A stretch of DNA of 64,000 nucleotides, taken from assembly GCA_020637555.1 (NCBI GenBank), contig JACKKF010000001.1, positions 1-64,000 of the forward strand. Direction: 5' to 3'. The notes beneath the pieces are model-generated. The model searched no databases and was not told the origin of the DNA. It worked only from the letters and a program-made list of their open reading frames with translations. The translations under genes were made by a program, and so were the position numbers. Positions 45,222 through 53,018 of this stretch are shown piece after piece. Each line of letters starts with the position of its first letter. Within the stretch, counting starts at the first letter, position 1. The stretch comes from Rhodobacter sp. GTDB lineage: Bacteria > Pseudomonadota > Alphaproteobacteria > Rhodobacterales > Rhodobacteraceae.

Positions 45222-46496
45222 TCATTCCCCACGCCGGTCGGCGGCCAGTCTGCGCCGCCTGGGCGACGGAGGAATGCGCAGGCCTTCCCTGTATTTGGTG
45301 ACAGTTCGGCGCGCGATGTCAACGCCCTGCGCGCGCAACATCTCGGCAAGTGCGTTGTCGGAATGGGGACGCTGCGGCGGCTCGGCTGCGATCAGCTCGG
45401 CAAGACGGCGCTGCACCGCACGGGCAGAGACCGGGCCATCCTGTCCCGGCAGCGCCGACGAGAAGAACACGGTCATCGGCCATAGCCGGCCGTCCACATC
45501 CACGGCCTTGCCGGCCAGGGCGCGACTGACCGTGGAAGGGTGCAAACCCAGATCGGCGGCCAGGGCGGCCTGCGTCGCCGGCACCAGCGCGGCGGGGCCG
45601 GCGGCAAAGAACCCGGCCTGTCGGCTGACCAGCCAGCCACCGATTCGCACCAGGGTCTGCCCGCGCAGTTCCAGCGCCGCGATCAGCGCGCGCGCGCGTT
45701 GCAGCAGATCGGCGGCAAAGCCCTCGGCCTCGGCCCGGCGCACCATGGCGGCATCCAGCCCGACGGCCGGGCGCGCGCTGTCGTCGGCGGCCAGACTCAA
45801 CGTGCCGTCGTCGTGGCGCACCAGCCGCAGGTCGGGGCGCAGAAGGGCGACGCGCTCGGTCGGGCCGGCGGTGACGGGGCGGGGCGACAGGCTGCGCAGC
45901 AAGGCCGCCCTCTCGCGGGCCTGGGCAGGCGTCAGGCCCAGCGCGCGCGCCGCCGTCGCCCAGTCGTGCCGGGCGAAGGCCGCCAGTTGATCCAGTGTCG
46001 CCAGCGCCGCATCGCGCGCCAGCCCCCGATCCTCGAGTTGCAGGCGCAGGCAATCGCGCACATCCCGCGCCCCAACGCCGACCGGCTCGCAGCGTTGCAA
46101 CGCGGCCAGGCCGGCACGCAAGGGGGCGGCATCGATCGCCAGTTCGGCGGCCAGCACGTCAATATCGGTGTCCAGCAGGCCATCGTCATCCAGTTCGCCC
46201 ACCAGCAGAAGCGCCGCCGCATGGGTTGGCGCGGGCAGGTCCATCAGCCCCAGCTGACGGCGCAGGTCCTCGTGGAAAGACTGCGGGGCGGCGGCCAGGT
46301 CCTCGGTCAGGGGCAGAGGCGCGGACACGGCACGCATCGGATCCATCAGCAGGAACGGATTGCGGGCCGCTTCGCGGGCGACTTCCTCGGCCAGTTCCGC
46401 AGGGGTCATGCGCAACACCGAGAGACGCACGCGCACCTCGGGGGTCAGCGCAAGGCGCTGCTCCTGCCGAAGTTCCAGGCGCGGGTTCAGCGCCAT
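45222..46496 (-). CDS. rpoN: RNA polymerase sigma-54 factor
   Basis: The 424-residue protein has region I (LRQEQRLALTPEVRVRLSVL, Gln-rich-like activator-response region), the core-binding part (GELDDDGLLDTDIDVLAAEL; RCEPVGVGARDVRDCL), the helix-turn-helix LGLHPSTVSRALAG and the RpoN box ARRTVTKYRE near residue 402. It is shorter than the E. coli protein (477) because the acidic region II is reduced. It directs transcription from -24/-12 promoters with enhancer-binding proteins. It starts nine bases after lptB. Confidence 0.94.
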   Translation of the reverse strand: MALNPRLELRQEQRLALTPEVRVRLSVLRMTPAELAEEVAREAARNPFLLMDPMRAVSAPLPLTEDLAAAPQSFHEDLRRQLGLMDLPAPTHAAALLLVGELDDDGLLDTDIDVLAAELAIDAAPLRAGLAALQRCEPVGVGARDVRDCLRLQLEDRGLARDAALATLDQLAAFARHDWATAARALGLTPAQARERAALLRSLSPRPVTAGPTERVALLRPDLRLVRHDDGTLSLAADDSARPAVGLDAAMVRRAEAEGFAADLLQRARALIAALELRGQTLVRIGGWLVSRQAGFFAAGPAALVPATQAALAADLGLHPSTVSRALAGKAVDVDGRLWPMTVFFSSALPGQDGPVSARAVQRRLAELIAAEPPQRPHSDNALAEMLRAQGVDIARRTVTKYREGLRIPPSPRRRRLAADRRGE

Positions 46497-46505
46497 GGGA
46501 CAGCG

Positions 46506-47246
46506 TCAGCGAAAACTGTCGCCCAGATACACCCGGCGCACATCGGCATCGGCCACAACCTCGTCCGGGGTGCCGCTCATCAGCACGGTTCCGTCGTGCA
46601 GGATATAGGCCCGGTCCACGATCTCAAGCGTCTCGCGCACATTGTGGTCGGTGATCAGCACGCCGATCCCGCGCGCCGTCAGATCGGATACCAGCGACCG
46701 GATTTCGCCAACGGCGATCGGGTCCACCCCCGCGAACGGTTCGTCCAGCAGCACGAAAGACGGATTCGAGGCCAGGCAGCGCGCGATCTCGGCGCGGCGC
46801 CGCTCGCCGCCGGACAGGGCCAGCGCGGGCGACTTGCGCAAGCGCGCGATCGAGAAATCGTCCAGCAATTCCTCAAGCCGGGCCTCGCGCGTGCCACGGT
46901 CCGGTTCGGTGATCTCGAGAATGGCCTTGATGTTGTCCTCGACCGAAAGACCGCGAAAGATCGACATCTCCTGCGGCAGGTAGCCGATCCCCATGCGGGC
47001 GCGGCGATACATCGGCCAGCCCGAGACATCGGTGCCATCGATCGTCACCCGCCCGCTGTCCGCCGGAACCAACCCCGCGACGCAATAGAAACACGTCGTC
47101 TTGCCCGATCCGTTGGGGCCCAGCAGGGCGACCACCTCACCGCGACGCAGGCGCAGGTCGATCCCGCGCAGCACGGGGCGCCGTTTGTAGCTTTTGCGCA
47201 GCCCGACAATCTCGAGCCCGCCCTCGGCCTGGGTCAGTTCGGTCAT
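46506..47246 (-). CDS. lptB: Lipopolysaccharide export ATP-binding protein LptB
   Basis: The 246-residue ATPase has Walker A GPNGSGKTT, QEMSIFRGLSVEDNI (Q-loop), signature LSGGERRRAEIARCL, Walker B FVLLDEPFAGVDPIAV and the switch DHNVRETL. It energises LptFG, which extract LPS from the inner membrane. lptA and lptC lie immediately upstream, in the normal lptC-lptA-lptB order; LptFG are not in this window. Confidence 0.96.
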   Translation of the reverse strand: MTELTQAEGGLEIVGLRKSYKRRPVLRGIDLRLRRGEVVALLGPNGSGKTTCFYCVAGLVPADSGRVTIDGTDVSGWPMYRRARMGIGYLPQEMSIFRGLSVEDNIKAILEITEPDRGTREARLEELLDDFSIARLRKSPALALSGGERRRAEIARCLASNPSFVLLDEPFAGVDPIAVGEIRSLVSDLTARGIGVLITDHNVRETLEIVDRAYILHDGTVLMSGTPDEVVADADVRRVYLGDSFR

Positions 47247-47252
47247 CGGCGA

Positions 47253-47750
47253 TCAGTCCGTGCGGATCGTGGTGCGAACCCGGCCGACCATGCGACCGGC
47301 GCCGCTGCGCAGATCCGCCACGAACCGCTGACCGGACAACATGTTCTGCCCTTGCAGCAGCATCACGTTGCCGGTCATCTCGAGTGTCTGACTGTCCAGT
47401 GACCACACGGCCTGCTCGGCCTCCATCGCTTCGGCAGGGGTCACCATCGTCACCCCGCCCGAGGCAATCAGCCGGCTGATCCGCTGCGATCCTTCGGTGG
47501 TGCCGGGCGCATATTCTAGCCGCAAGGCATCGGCAGCGATCCGCATCTCGCCCTGCACGGCCAGCACATTCCCCGAGAATTCAGAGGCCCCGGTGGTCTG
47601 GTCCACCTGCAAGGTGTCGGCGGTCACCTCCAGCGCGGACCCGTCCAGGCGCAGCGATTGGCCAAAGCTGATCGGCACGCCCTCCTGGGCCAGGGCGGGC
47701 GCGGCAAGCGCGAACAGCGCCAGGATCAGGCCGGGGACGAGACGCAACAT
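47253..47750 (-). CDS. lptA: Lipopolysaccharide transport periplasmic protein LptA
   Basis: The 165-residue protein has a signal peptide (RLVPGLILALFALAAPALAQ) and an OstA-type beta-jellyroll with LEVTADTLQVDQTTGASEFSGNV and LEMTGNVMLLQGQN. It forms the periplasmic bridge that carries LPS between LptC and LptD. It lies nine bases after lptC and six before lptB. Confidence 0.93.
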   Translation of the reverse strand: MLRLVPGLILALFALAAPALAQEGVPISFGQSLRLDGSALEVTADTLQVDQTTGASEFSGNVLAVQGEMRIAADALRLEYAPGTTEGSQRISRLIASGGVTMVTPAEAMEAEQAVWSLDSQTLEMTGNVMLLQGQNMLSGQRFVADLRSGAGRMVGRVRTTIRTD

Positions 47751-47759
47751 CGGGGTTCC

Positions 47760-48383
47760 TCAATTCTCTGGTTGATATAACAACCTTACACCGCCCCCAA
47801 AAACAAGCCGGTAACCGGCGCCATCGGTCGAATCGGCCTGTAACAGCATGTGTGCGGCGGTAATTTCGCCTGCCGGGGCGCTGCCGGTCACCTGCCCGGG
47901 GGCCTCGATCCGGGTTGAATCCAGCAGACCCGTCAAGGTTTCGGTGCGCAGCGCGTATCCCGGGGTCACCGTCAGGTCCAGCCCGCCCGACATTGCAAAA
48001 CGGCCTGCGCCACGGTCGATCACCCCTTCCGAAGCCTCGGCCATCAGATCCTCGCCGGACTGCCCTTCGAGGTGCAGCGTCAGGCCCGTCACGTCCAGCT
48101 TGAGCGCCGCGTGCGGGTCGGACCGCGCTGTTTCGGCCACGATGGTAAGCGCGGCGCCATCCTCGGTCACCCCGGCAAAGCGCGCGCCGGACAGGCGGGG
48201 ATCACGGGCGCGATCCTCGACATCGATCTCGGCGGTGGTGATCGCCAGGCGGGGGTCGATGGTGCGGGCAGTCAGAAAGACCAGCGACAGCAGAACCAGC
48301 GCCGTCAGGGGCAGCACCACCTTCAGGATGCCGACCGTGCGGGAATATCGCGTCAGTCGCGGGCGCTGGTCCGTCATGCTCAT
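47760..48383 (-). CDS. lptC: LPS export system protein LptC
   Basis: From ATG 48383 the protein has 207 residues: one N-terminal membrane helix (VGILKVVLPLTALVLLSLVF) and a periplasmic domain with LVTADTAR-like strands (ITTAEIDVEDRARDPRLSGARF). It receives LPS from LptBFG and hands it to LptA. An ATG at 48377 is equally possible. The gene starts one base after the rnd stop, so the operon probably starts at rnd. Confidence 0.85.
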   Translation of the reverse strand: MSMTDQRPRLTRYSRTVGILKVVLPLTALVLLSLVFLTARTIDPRLAITTAEIDVEDRARDPRLSGARFAGVTEDGAALTIVAETARSDPHAALKLDVTGLTLHLEGQSGEDLMAEASEGVIDRGAGRFAMSGGLDLTVTPGYALRTETLTGLLDSTRIEAPGQVTGSAPAGEITAAHMLLQADSTDGAGYRLVFGGGVRLLYQPEN

Positions 48384-48384
48384 G

Positions 48385-48996
48385 TCAGTGCGCGAAGATG
48401 TCCACCTCGGGCCAGCCGGCCAGGTCCAGGGCGGCACGGTGCGGCAGGAAATCGAAACAGGCTTGCGCGGTCTCCATCCGCCCCTCGCGGCGCAACATGG
48501 ATTCCAGCGCATCCTTCAGCCGGTGCAGATGCAGCACATCCGAGGCGGCATAGTCCTTTTGCGCGGGCGTGATCTCGTCCGCGCCCCAGTCGCTGGATTG
48601 CTGCATCTTCGAGATGTCCACGTTCAGCATCTCGGCCAACAGATATTTCAGCCCGTGCCGGTCGGTATAGGTGCGCACCAGCTTCGAGGCGATCTTGGTG
48701 CACCACACGGGCGACGCCAGCACGCCGAACCGGTGATACATCACGGCGATGTCGAACCGCCCGAAGTGGAACAGTTTCAACACCCCTGGGTCGGCGAGAA
48801 GGCGCTTCAGATTGGGCGCGTCGGTCTGGTCCTGGGTGATCTGCACCAGATGCGCATTGCCGTCCCCACCCGAGAGCTGCACCAGGCACAGGCGGTCGCG
48901 GTGCGGGTTCAGGCCCATCGTCTCGCAATCAATGGCCACGACGGACCCCAGGTCCAGCCCGTCCGGCAGGTCGTTCTTGTAGAGCGTGTTCGCCAT
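48385..48996 (-). CDS. Ribonuclease D-like 3'-5' exonuclease
   Basis: The 203-residue protein has the DEDD exonuclease motifs: AIDCETMGL (Asp, Glu), FHFGRFDIAV (Asp) and YAASDVLHLHRL (Tyr and Asp, DEDDy type). It lacks the HRDC domains of full RNase D, as is common for the alphaproteobacterial short form. It probably trims structured RNA 3' ends. It is the first gene of the lptC-lptA-lptB-rpoN-hpf-ptsN string. Confidence 0.92.
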   Translation of the reverse strand: MANTLYKNDLPDGLDLGSVVAIDCETMGLNPHRDRLCLVQLSGGDGNAHLVQITQDQTDAPNLKRLLADPGVLKLFHFGRFDIAVMYHRFGVLASPVWCTKIASKLVRTYTDRHGLKYLLAEMLNVDISKMQQSSDWGADEITPAQKDYAASDVLHLHRLKDALESMLRREGRMETAQACFDFLPHRAALDLAGWPEVDIFAH

Positions 48997-49107
48997 GGGT
49001 CCCCTCGAAAGCCGTTTCGCGCGCCGGTCTAACGCCAGCGCGCCGTCCTGGGTAGGGGGATTCGTGTCGATGCGCCCCCTTTGACCGGGCGCGCATCGCG
49101 GAATTCC

Positions 49108-50403
49108 TCACCCCGCGTAGCCCAGCAGACGCGGCAGATACAGCACGAAATCGGGCGAGAAGGTGATGAACACCAGCGACAGGATCAGGATGAAGATGAA
49201 GGGGGCCAGATCCTTGATGATCGGCATCAGCGGCTGTCTGGTGATCGACGCGACGATGAACAGCAGCAGCCCATAGGGTGGCGTGATCAGCCCCAGCATC
49301 GCGTTGACCACCAGGACCACGCCGAAATGCACCAGATCGATTCCCAGCGCATGGGCCGTGGGGATCAGGATCGGCACGACGATCAGCAGCAGCGCCCCGG
49401 CTTCCAGCACGCAGCCCAGCACCAGGAACAGGATGTTGACGGCGATCAGAAAGCCCGTCGCGCTCAGGTTCATGCCGTCCAGCAGGGCCGCAAGGGTGTC
49501 GGGCACGTTCTCGCGGGTGATGACATAGTTGAACGCCATCGCCCCCGCGATCAGGATCCCCACAGCCGCGGTCGATCGCGCGGACCCCAGGAGCGCCAGG
49601 TAGAAGTCGCGCGCCTTGACCGATCGATACAGCACCACCGAGATCACCAGCGCATAGGCGGCGGCGACGGCGGCGGCCTCGGTCGGGGTCATGACGCCAC
49701 CATAGATCCCGCCCAGCAGGATCACCGGCAGCATCAGCGCGGGGATCGCCTGCCACGTCGCCTTGGGCAGTTCGCGCAGGGGAATGCTGTCATCGGTGGG
49801 AAACCCGCGCCGGCGGGCCATGACGGCGTTCGTCACGCCCATCATCACCGCCATCAGCAGGCCCGGCAGGATACCGGCGGCGAACAGGTAGCCGACCGAT
49901 TGTTCCGAAACCAGCGCATACAGCACCATCGGGATCGATGGCGGAATGATCGGCCCCACGGTCGCGGTGGCCGCGGTGATCGCCGCGGCATAGGATGGCG
50001 TGTATTTTCCATCCTTGGTCATCATCGTGATGATGATCTTGCCCATGCCCACGGCATCCGCCACGGCCGATCCCGACATGCCCGAGAAGATGACCGAGGA
50101 CACCACGTTCACATGCCCCAGGCCGCCCTTGAAGCGCCCCACCAGGGCCTGCGCGAAGCGCAGCAGGCGGTCGGCGAGCGAGCCGATGTTCATGATGTCG
50201 GCCGCCAGGATGAACAGCGGCACCGCCAGCAGCGTGTAGCCGTTGAACAGGCCCTGCAACATGGTCTCGGCCGCGATCGACGGGTCCAGCCCCTTGAGCA
50301 GCAGATAGACAAAGGACCCGGCCAGCATCGACACGCCGATCGACTGGCCCATGATGGCCAGCGCCACGATCAGCACCATGGAGACGGTGAAGGGATCAGT
50401 CAT
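49108..50403 (-). CDS. dctM: TRAP transporter large permease (DctM)
   Basis: The 431-residue protein has about a dozen hydrophobic segments and the DctM motifs VSSVIFSGMSGSAVADAVGMG and IPPSIPMVLYALVSEQSVG. It forms the main ion-coupled channel subunit of a TRAP uptake system. It overlaps the small permease gene by eight bases. Cargo is set by the binding protein at 50996-51979. Confidence 0.95.
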   Translation of the reverse strand: MTDPFTVSMVLIVALAIMGQSIGVSMLAGSFVYLLLKGLDPSIAAETMLQGLFNGYTLLAVPLFILAADIMNIGSLADRLLRFAQALVGRFKGGLGHVNVVSSVIFSGMSGSAVADAVGMGKIIITMMTKDGKYTPSYAAAITAATATVGPIIPPSIPMVLYALVSEQSVGYLFAAGILPGLLMAVMMGVTNAVMARRRGFPTDDSIPLRELPKATWQAIPALMLPVILLGGIYGGVMTPTEAAAVAAAYALVISVVLYRSVKARDFYLALLGSARSTAAVGILIAGAMAFNYVITRENVPDTLAALLDGMNLSATGFLIAVNILFLVLGCVLEAGALLLIVVPILIPTAHALGIDLVHFGVVLVVNAMLGLITPPYGLLLFIVASITRQPLMPIIKDLAPFIFILILSLVFITFSPDFVLYLPRLLGYAG

Positions 50404-50926
50404 AATCGTGGCCCTCGGGGTGGGTCGGGGTGATGTAGCGTCCGCCCTTCCCGGTGATCGCCCCGACGACGTTCATCAGGCTGCGCAGGATCACGGCACC
50501 CGCAAAGGCCATGTAGATGGCAAAGACATAGTTGAAGCGGATGCGCAGCGCGGGTGTGCGTTCACGATACATGAATTCGACGTAGTCCCAGCACTTCGGC
50601 AGGGTCCACAGAAGGATCGCGGCAACGGTCAGGCCCGTCATCACGTCGAACACGCGGCGCCATCCGACCGGCAGCGCGTTGTAGACGATATCCAGCCGGA
50701 TGATGTCGGAATCCCGCACCACAAAGGCATAGCCGAACAGGATCCCCCAAAGCCACGCGATCGAGACGAACTCGACCGTCCAGTTGGTCCAGCTGACAGG
50801 CAGGGCCAGCACATAGCGAAAGGTGATCTGGAAGAGGAAGGTCAGGAACATGCCCAACAGAAGCAACGCGATGAAATTCTCGGCGCGTCGCTGCAACCAG
50901 CCGACGAGGGGCGCGAGGCGGGCCAT
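50396..50926 (-). CDS. dctQ: TRAP transporter small permease (DctQ)
   Basis: The 176-residue protein has four hydrophobic segments with the DctQ pattern ITFRYVLALPVSWTNWTVEF and AIWLWGILFGYAFVVRD-like sequence. It assists DctM in the inner membrane. ATG 50926 follows AAAGGTCC; the upstream in-frame ATG at 50971 lacks a good site. Confidence 0.9.
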   Translation of the reverse strand: MARLAPLVGWLQRRAENFIALLLLGMFLTFLFQITFRYVLALPVSWTNWTVEFVSIAWLWGILFGYAFVVRDSDIIRLDIVYNALPVGWRRVFDVMTGLTVAAILLWTLPKCWDYVEFMYRERTPALRIRFNYVFAIYMAFAGAVILRSLMNVVGAITGKGGRYITPTHPEGHDYD

Positions 50927-50995
50927 GGCAGGACCTTTCTGTCGGAACGCAGGAACAGCGGGGGCGGCCACGCGCGGGCCGCCCCCTGGGTCGGA

Positions 50996-51979
50996 TCAGC
51001 GGCCGACAGCGGCGATCGCGTCGATCAGCCCTTCGGGCCAGGCGGCCGAGTAGTCCGAGTTCAGATACATCGCCGCGGCATGGCTGCGGAATGCTTCGAG
51101 GTCGGGGGTGTAGACATCGATCCCCGCTGCTTCGAACGTGGCTTGCAGTTCGGATTCCTGACGCAGGGTTTCCGCGTCCAGCGCGGCCTCGAACCGGTCG
51201 GCGCACATCTGCACACGCGCTTGCTGATCGGCGGTCATGCTGTCCCATTTGGACTGCGAGATCGTGAACTCGTTCGCGGCGATCAGGTGGTTGGTCAGCG
51301 CGAGATGGTTGATCAGCTCGTCGAAATGCATCGCATGGGTGGCCGGAAAGCCGTTGTCCTGCGCGTCGATCGCATGGGTCTGCAGCGCGGTGTAGACCTC
51401 GGTGAAGGGCACCGGAACCGGGGTCGCGCCCATCGCCTGACCGACGAACTGCCAGCCCTCGCCGCCGGGCATCCGCAGGCGCACGCCGGCCAGATCCTCA
51501 GGGGTCATGTAGCGGCGATCACCGATATAGCTGAGCTGACGCGCGCCGATATAGGGGAAGGCCAGGAAATGCACGCCGGTCTCTGCCTCGACCTGGCCAA
51601 GCAGATCGTCCAGCACGCCGCCGTCATAGCTGGCACGCATATGGGCATAGTCACGGAACAGGAACGGCATGCCCAGGATGCCCACGGCCGGAACCTGGTT
51701 CTGGAAATCGAAGATCGCCAGGTTGCCCATGTCCAGGTTTCCGCGCTGCATCGCGGTCAGTTCGGTGCCCTGCGCAACCAGCGTGGCACCGTGATAGGCC
51801 TGAAAGTTGAACTCGTCGCCCAGGCAATCCCCGAACTCGGATTGCAGAAGCTGCGAGCGGACGTCATTTTCCGACACCGTGTCGGAATAGACCAGATCGA
51901 CGGTCGCCTGCGCGGCGCCGGCTCCGAGGGTCAGCGCGACAAGGCTGGTCGCGAGGGTGGTCTTCAGGGTCAAACGCAT
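50996..51979 (-). CDS. dctP: TRAP transporter solute-binding protein (DctP)
   Basis: The 327-residue protein has a signal peptide (LKTTLATSLVALTLGAGAAQA) and the DctP fold: GTELTAMQRGNLDMGNLAIF, GVRLRMPGGEGWQFVGQAMGATPVPVPF (with the conserved Arg that binds a carboxylate) and FTEVYTALQTHAIDAQDNGF. It binds an organic acid in the periplasm. GGGAGGAG lies three bases from ATG 51979. The neighbouring QsuD-like enzyme suggests a cyclohexane- or cyclohexene-carboxylate such as quinate or shikimate. Confidence 0.93.
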   Translation of the reverse strand: MRLTLKTTLATSLVALTLGAGAAQATVDLVYSDTVSENDVRSQLLQSEFGDCLGDEFNFQAYHGATLVAQGTELTAMQRGNLDMGNLAIFDFQNQVPAVGILGMPFLFRDYAHMRASYDGGVLDDLLGQVEAETGVHFLAFPYIGARQLSYIGDRRYMTPEDLAGVRLRMPGGEGWQFVGQAMGATPVPVPFTEVYTALQTHAIDAQDNGFPATHAMHFDELINHLALTNHLIAANEFTISQSKWDSMTADQQARVQMCADRFEAALDAETLRQESELQATFEAAGIDVYTPDLEAFRSHAAAMYLNSDYSAAWPEGLIDAIAAVGR

Positions 51980-52032
51980 GTGCTCCTCCCATGTGCGTTT
52001 CGGCGGGGTCCAGGCCCCGAGGTCTTGGTCGT

Positions 52033-52914
52033 TCAGGTAAAACTGTCGAAGGTTGCGCGCATCCGCGCGGGATCGGGCGCCAGCCCGGTGAACAGCTCGA
52101 ACGCGGCAACGGCCTGAAAGACCGCCATGCCAGAGCCGTCGATGGTGTGGCATCCCCTGGCCCGCGCCTGCGCCAGAAACGCGGTTTCCAGCGGAAAATA
52201 GACGATATCGGCAACCCAGTGGCGGGGCTCGATCAGCGCCATGTCGATCGGGGTGCCGGGCAGCTTGGCCATGCCCACGGGCGTGGCGTTGACGACACCA
52301 TCCGCAGCAGCCAGCGCCACGCGCAGATCCCGGGCCGCCCGCGCCCGCCCCGGCCCAAGTCGGGCCTCGATGGCGCCGATCAGGGCCGTCAGGCTGGCGG
52401 GATTGGTGTCATGGATGAACAGCAGTTTCACGCCATGATCCAGCAAGGCATGCGCCACCGCCCCGCCGGCACCACCCGCACCCAGCAGCAGCACGCTGCC
52501 ATGCGGTCGTGCCCCGATGCCGCGACGAAAGCCCTGGGCAAAGCCGGAATAGTCGGTGTTGTGCGCGATCCGCCGGCCACCCCGGAACACGATCGTGTTT
52601 GTCGCCCCGACGGCCGCGGCCGAAGGCGCGACCTCGTCCACCGCGTCCATGGCGGCGCGCTTGAACGGAAAGGTGACGTTGACCCCGGCCAGTCCGTCGG
52701 CCTGGGCGCGATCCAGCAAGGTCGCGATCGTCGGCGTTGGCAGGGGCAGCAGATCCGTGTCGATCAGCCGATAGTCATAATCCAGACCCAGGGCCTGGCC
52801 TTCCTCGACATGCATCCGGGGCGTGCGCGACGCCGCGATCCCGGCACCGATCAGACCGACGCGCACGGATGTCGCGGCGGGATGGCCCGGCAGGCTTTGC
52901 ACGGATGCGGTCAT
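52033..52914 (-). CDS. Quinate/shikimate dehydrogenase (QsuD-like AroE family)
   Basis: From ATG 52914 (GAGGAG nine bases upstream) the protein has 293 residues. ASRTPRMHVEEGQALGLDYD is the substrate-binding start seen in QsuD-type enzymes, GVNVTFPFKRAAM carries the catalytic Lys, and LGAGGAGGAVAHALLDHG binds the cofactor. The cofactor loop reads HDTNPAS rather than NRT, suggesting NAD rather than NADP and so a catabolic role. It would oxidise quinate or shikimate after uptake by the adjacent TRAP system. An upstream ATG at 52962 overlaps the promoter. Confidence 0.85.
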   Translation of the reverse strand: MTASVQSLPGHPAATSVRVGLIGAGIAASRTPRMHVEEGQALGLDYDYRLIDTDLLPLPTPTIATLLDRAQADGLAGVNVTFPFKRAAMDAVDEVAPSAAAVGATNTIVFRGGRRIAHNTDYSGFAQGFRRGIGARPHGSVLLLGAGGAGGAVAHALLDHGVKLLFIHDTNPASLTALIGAIEARLGPGRARAARDLRVALAAADGVVNATPVGMAKLPGTPIDMALIEPRHWVADIVYFPLETAFLAQARARGCHTIDGSGMAVFQAVAAFELFTGLAPDPARMRATFDSFT

Positions 52915-52941
52915 GGGATGCGGCTCCTCGTTCGCCAGCCT

Positions 52942-52973
52942 AAAATGTTCACCGAAGTTCATTGTGTCAACAA
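52942..52973 (-). promoter_or_regulatory. Promoter and operator-like palindrome between divergent QsuD-like and TetR-esterase genes
   Basis: On the minus strand TTGACA (52970-52965), a 17-base spacer and CATTTT (52947-52942) form a promoter for the dehydrogenase-TRAP operon. TTGT-GTCA-ACAA (52962-52973) is an inverted repeat over the -35, where a TetR dimer from the divergent gene could repress. Confidence 0.5.
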
Positions 52974-53018
52974 AAATGTATTGCTAGGTTAAATCCCAGA
53001 CACGGGAGGACGCATCGC

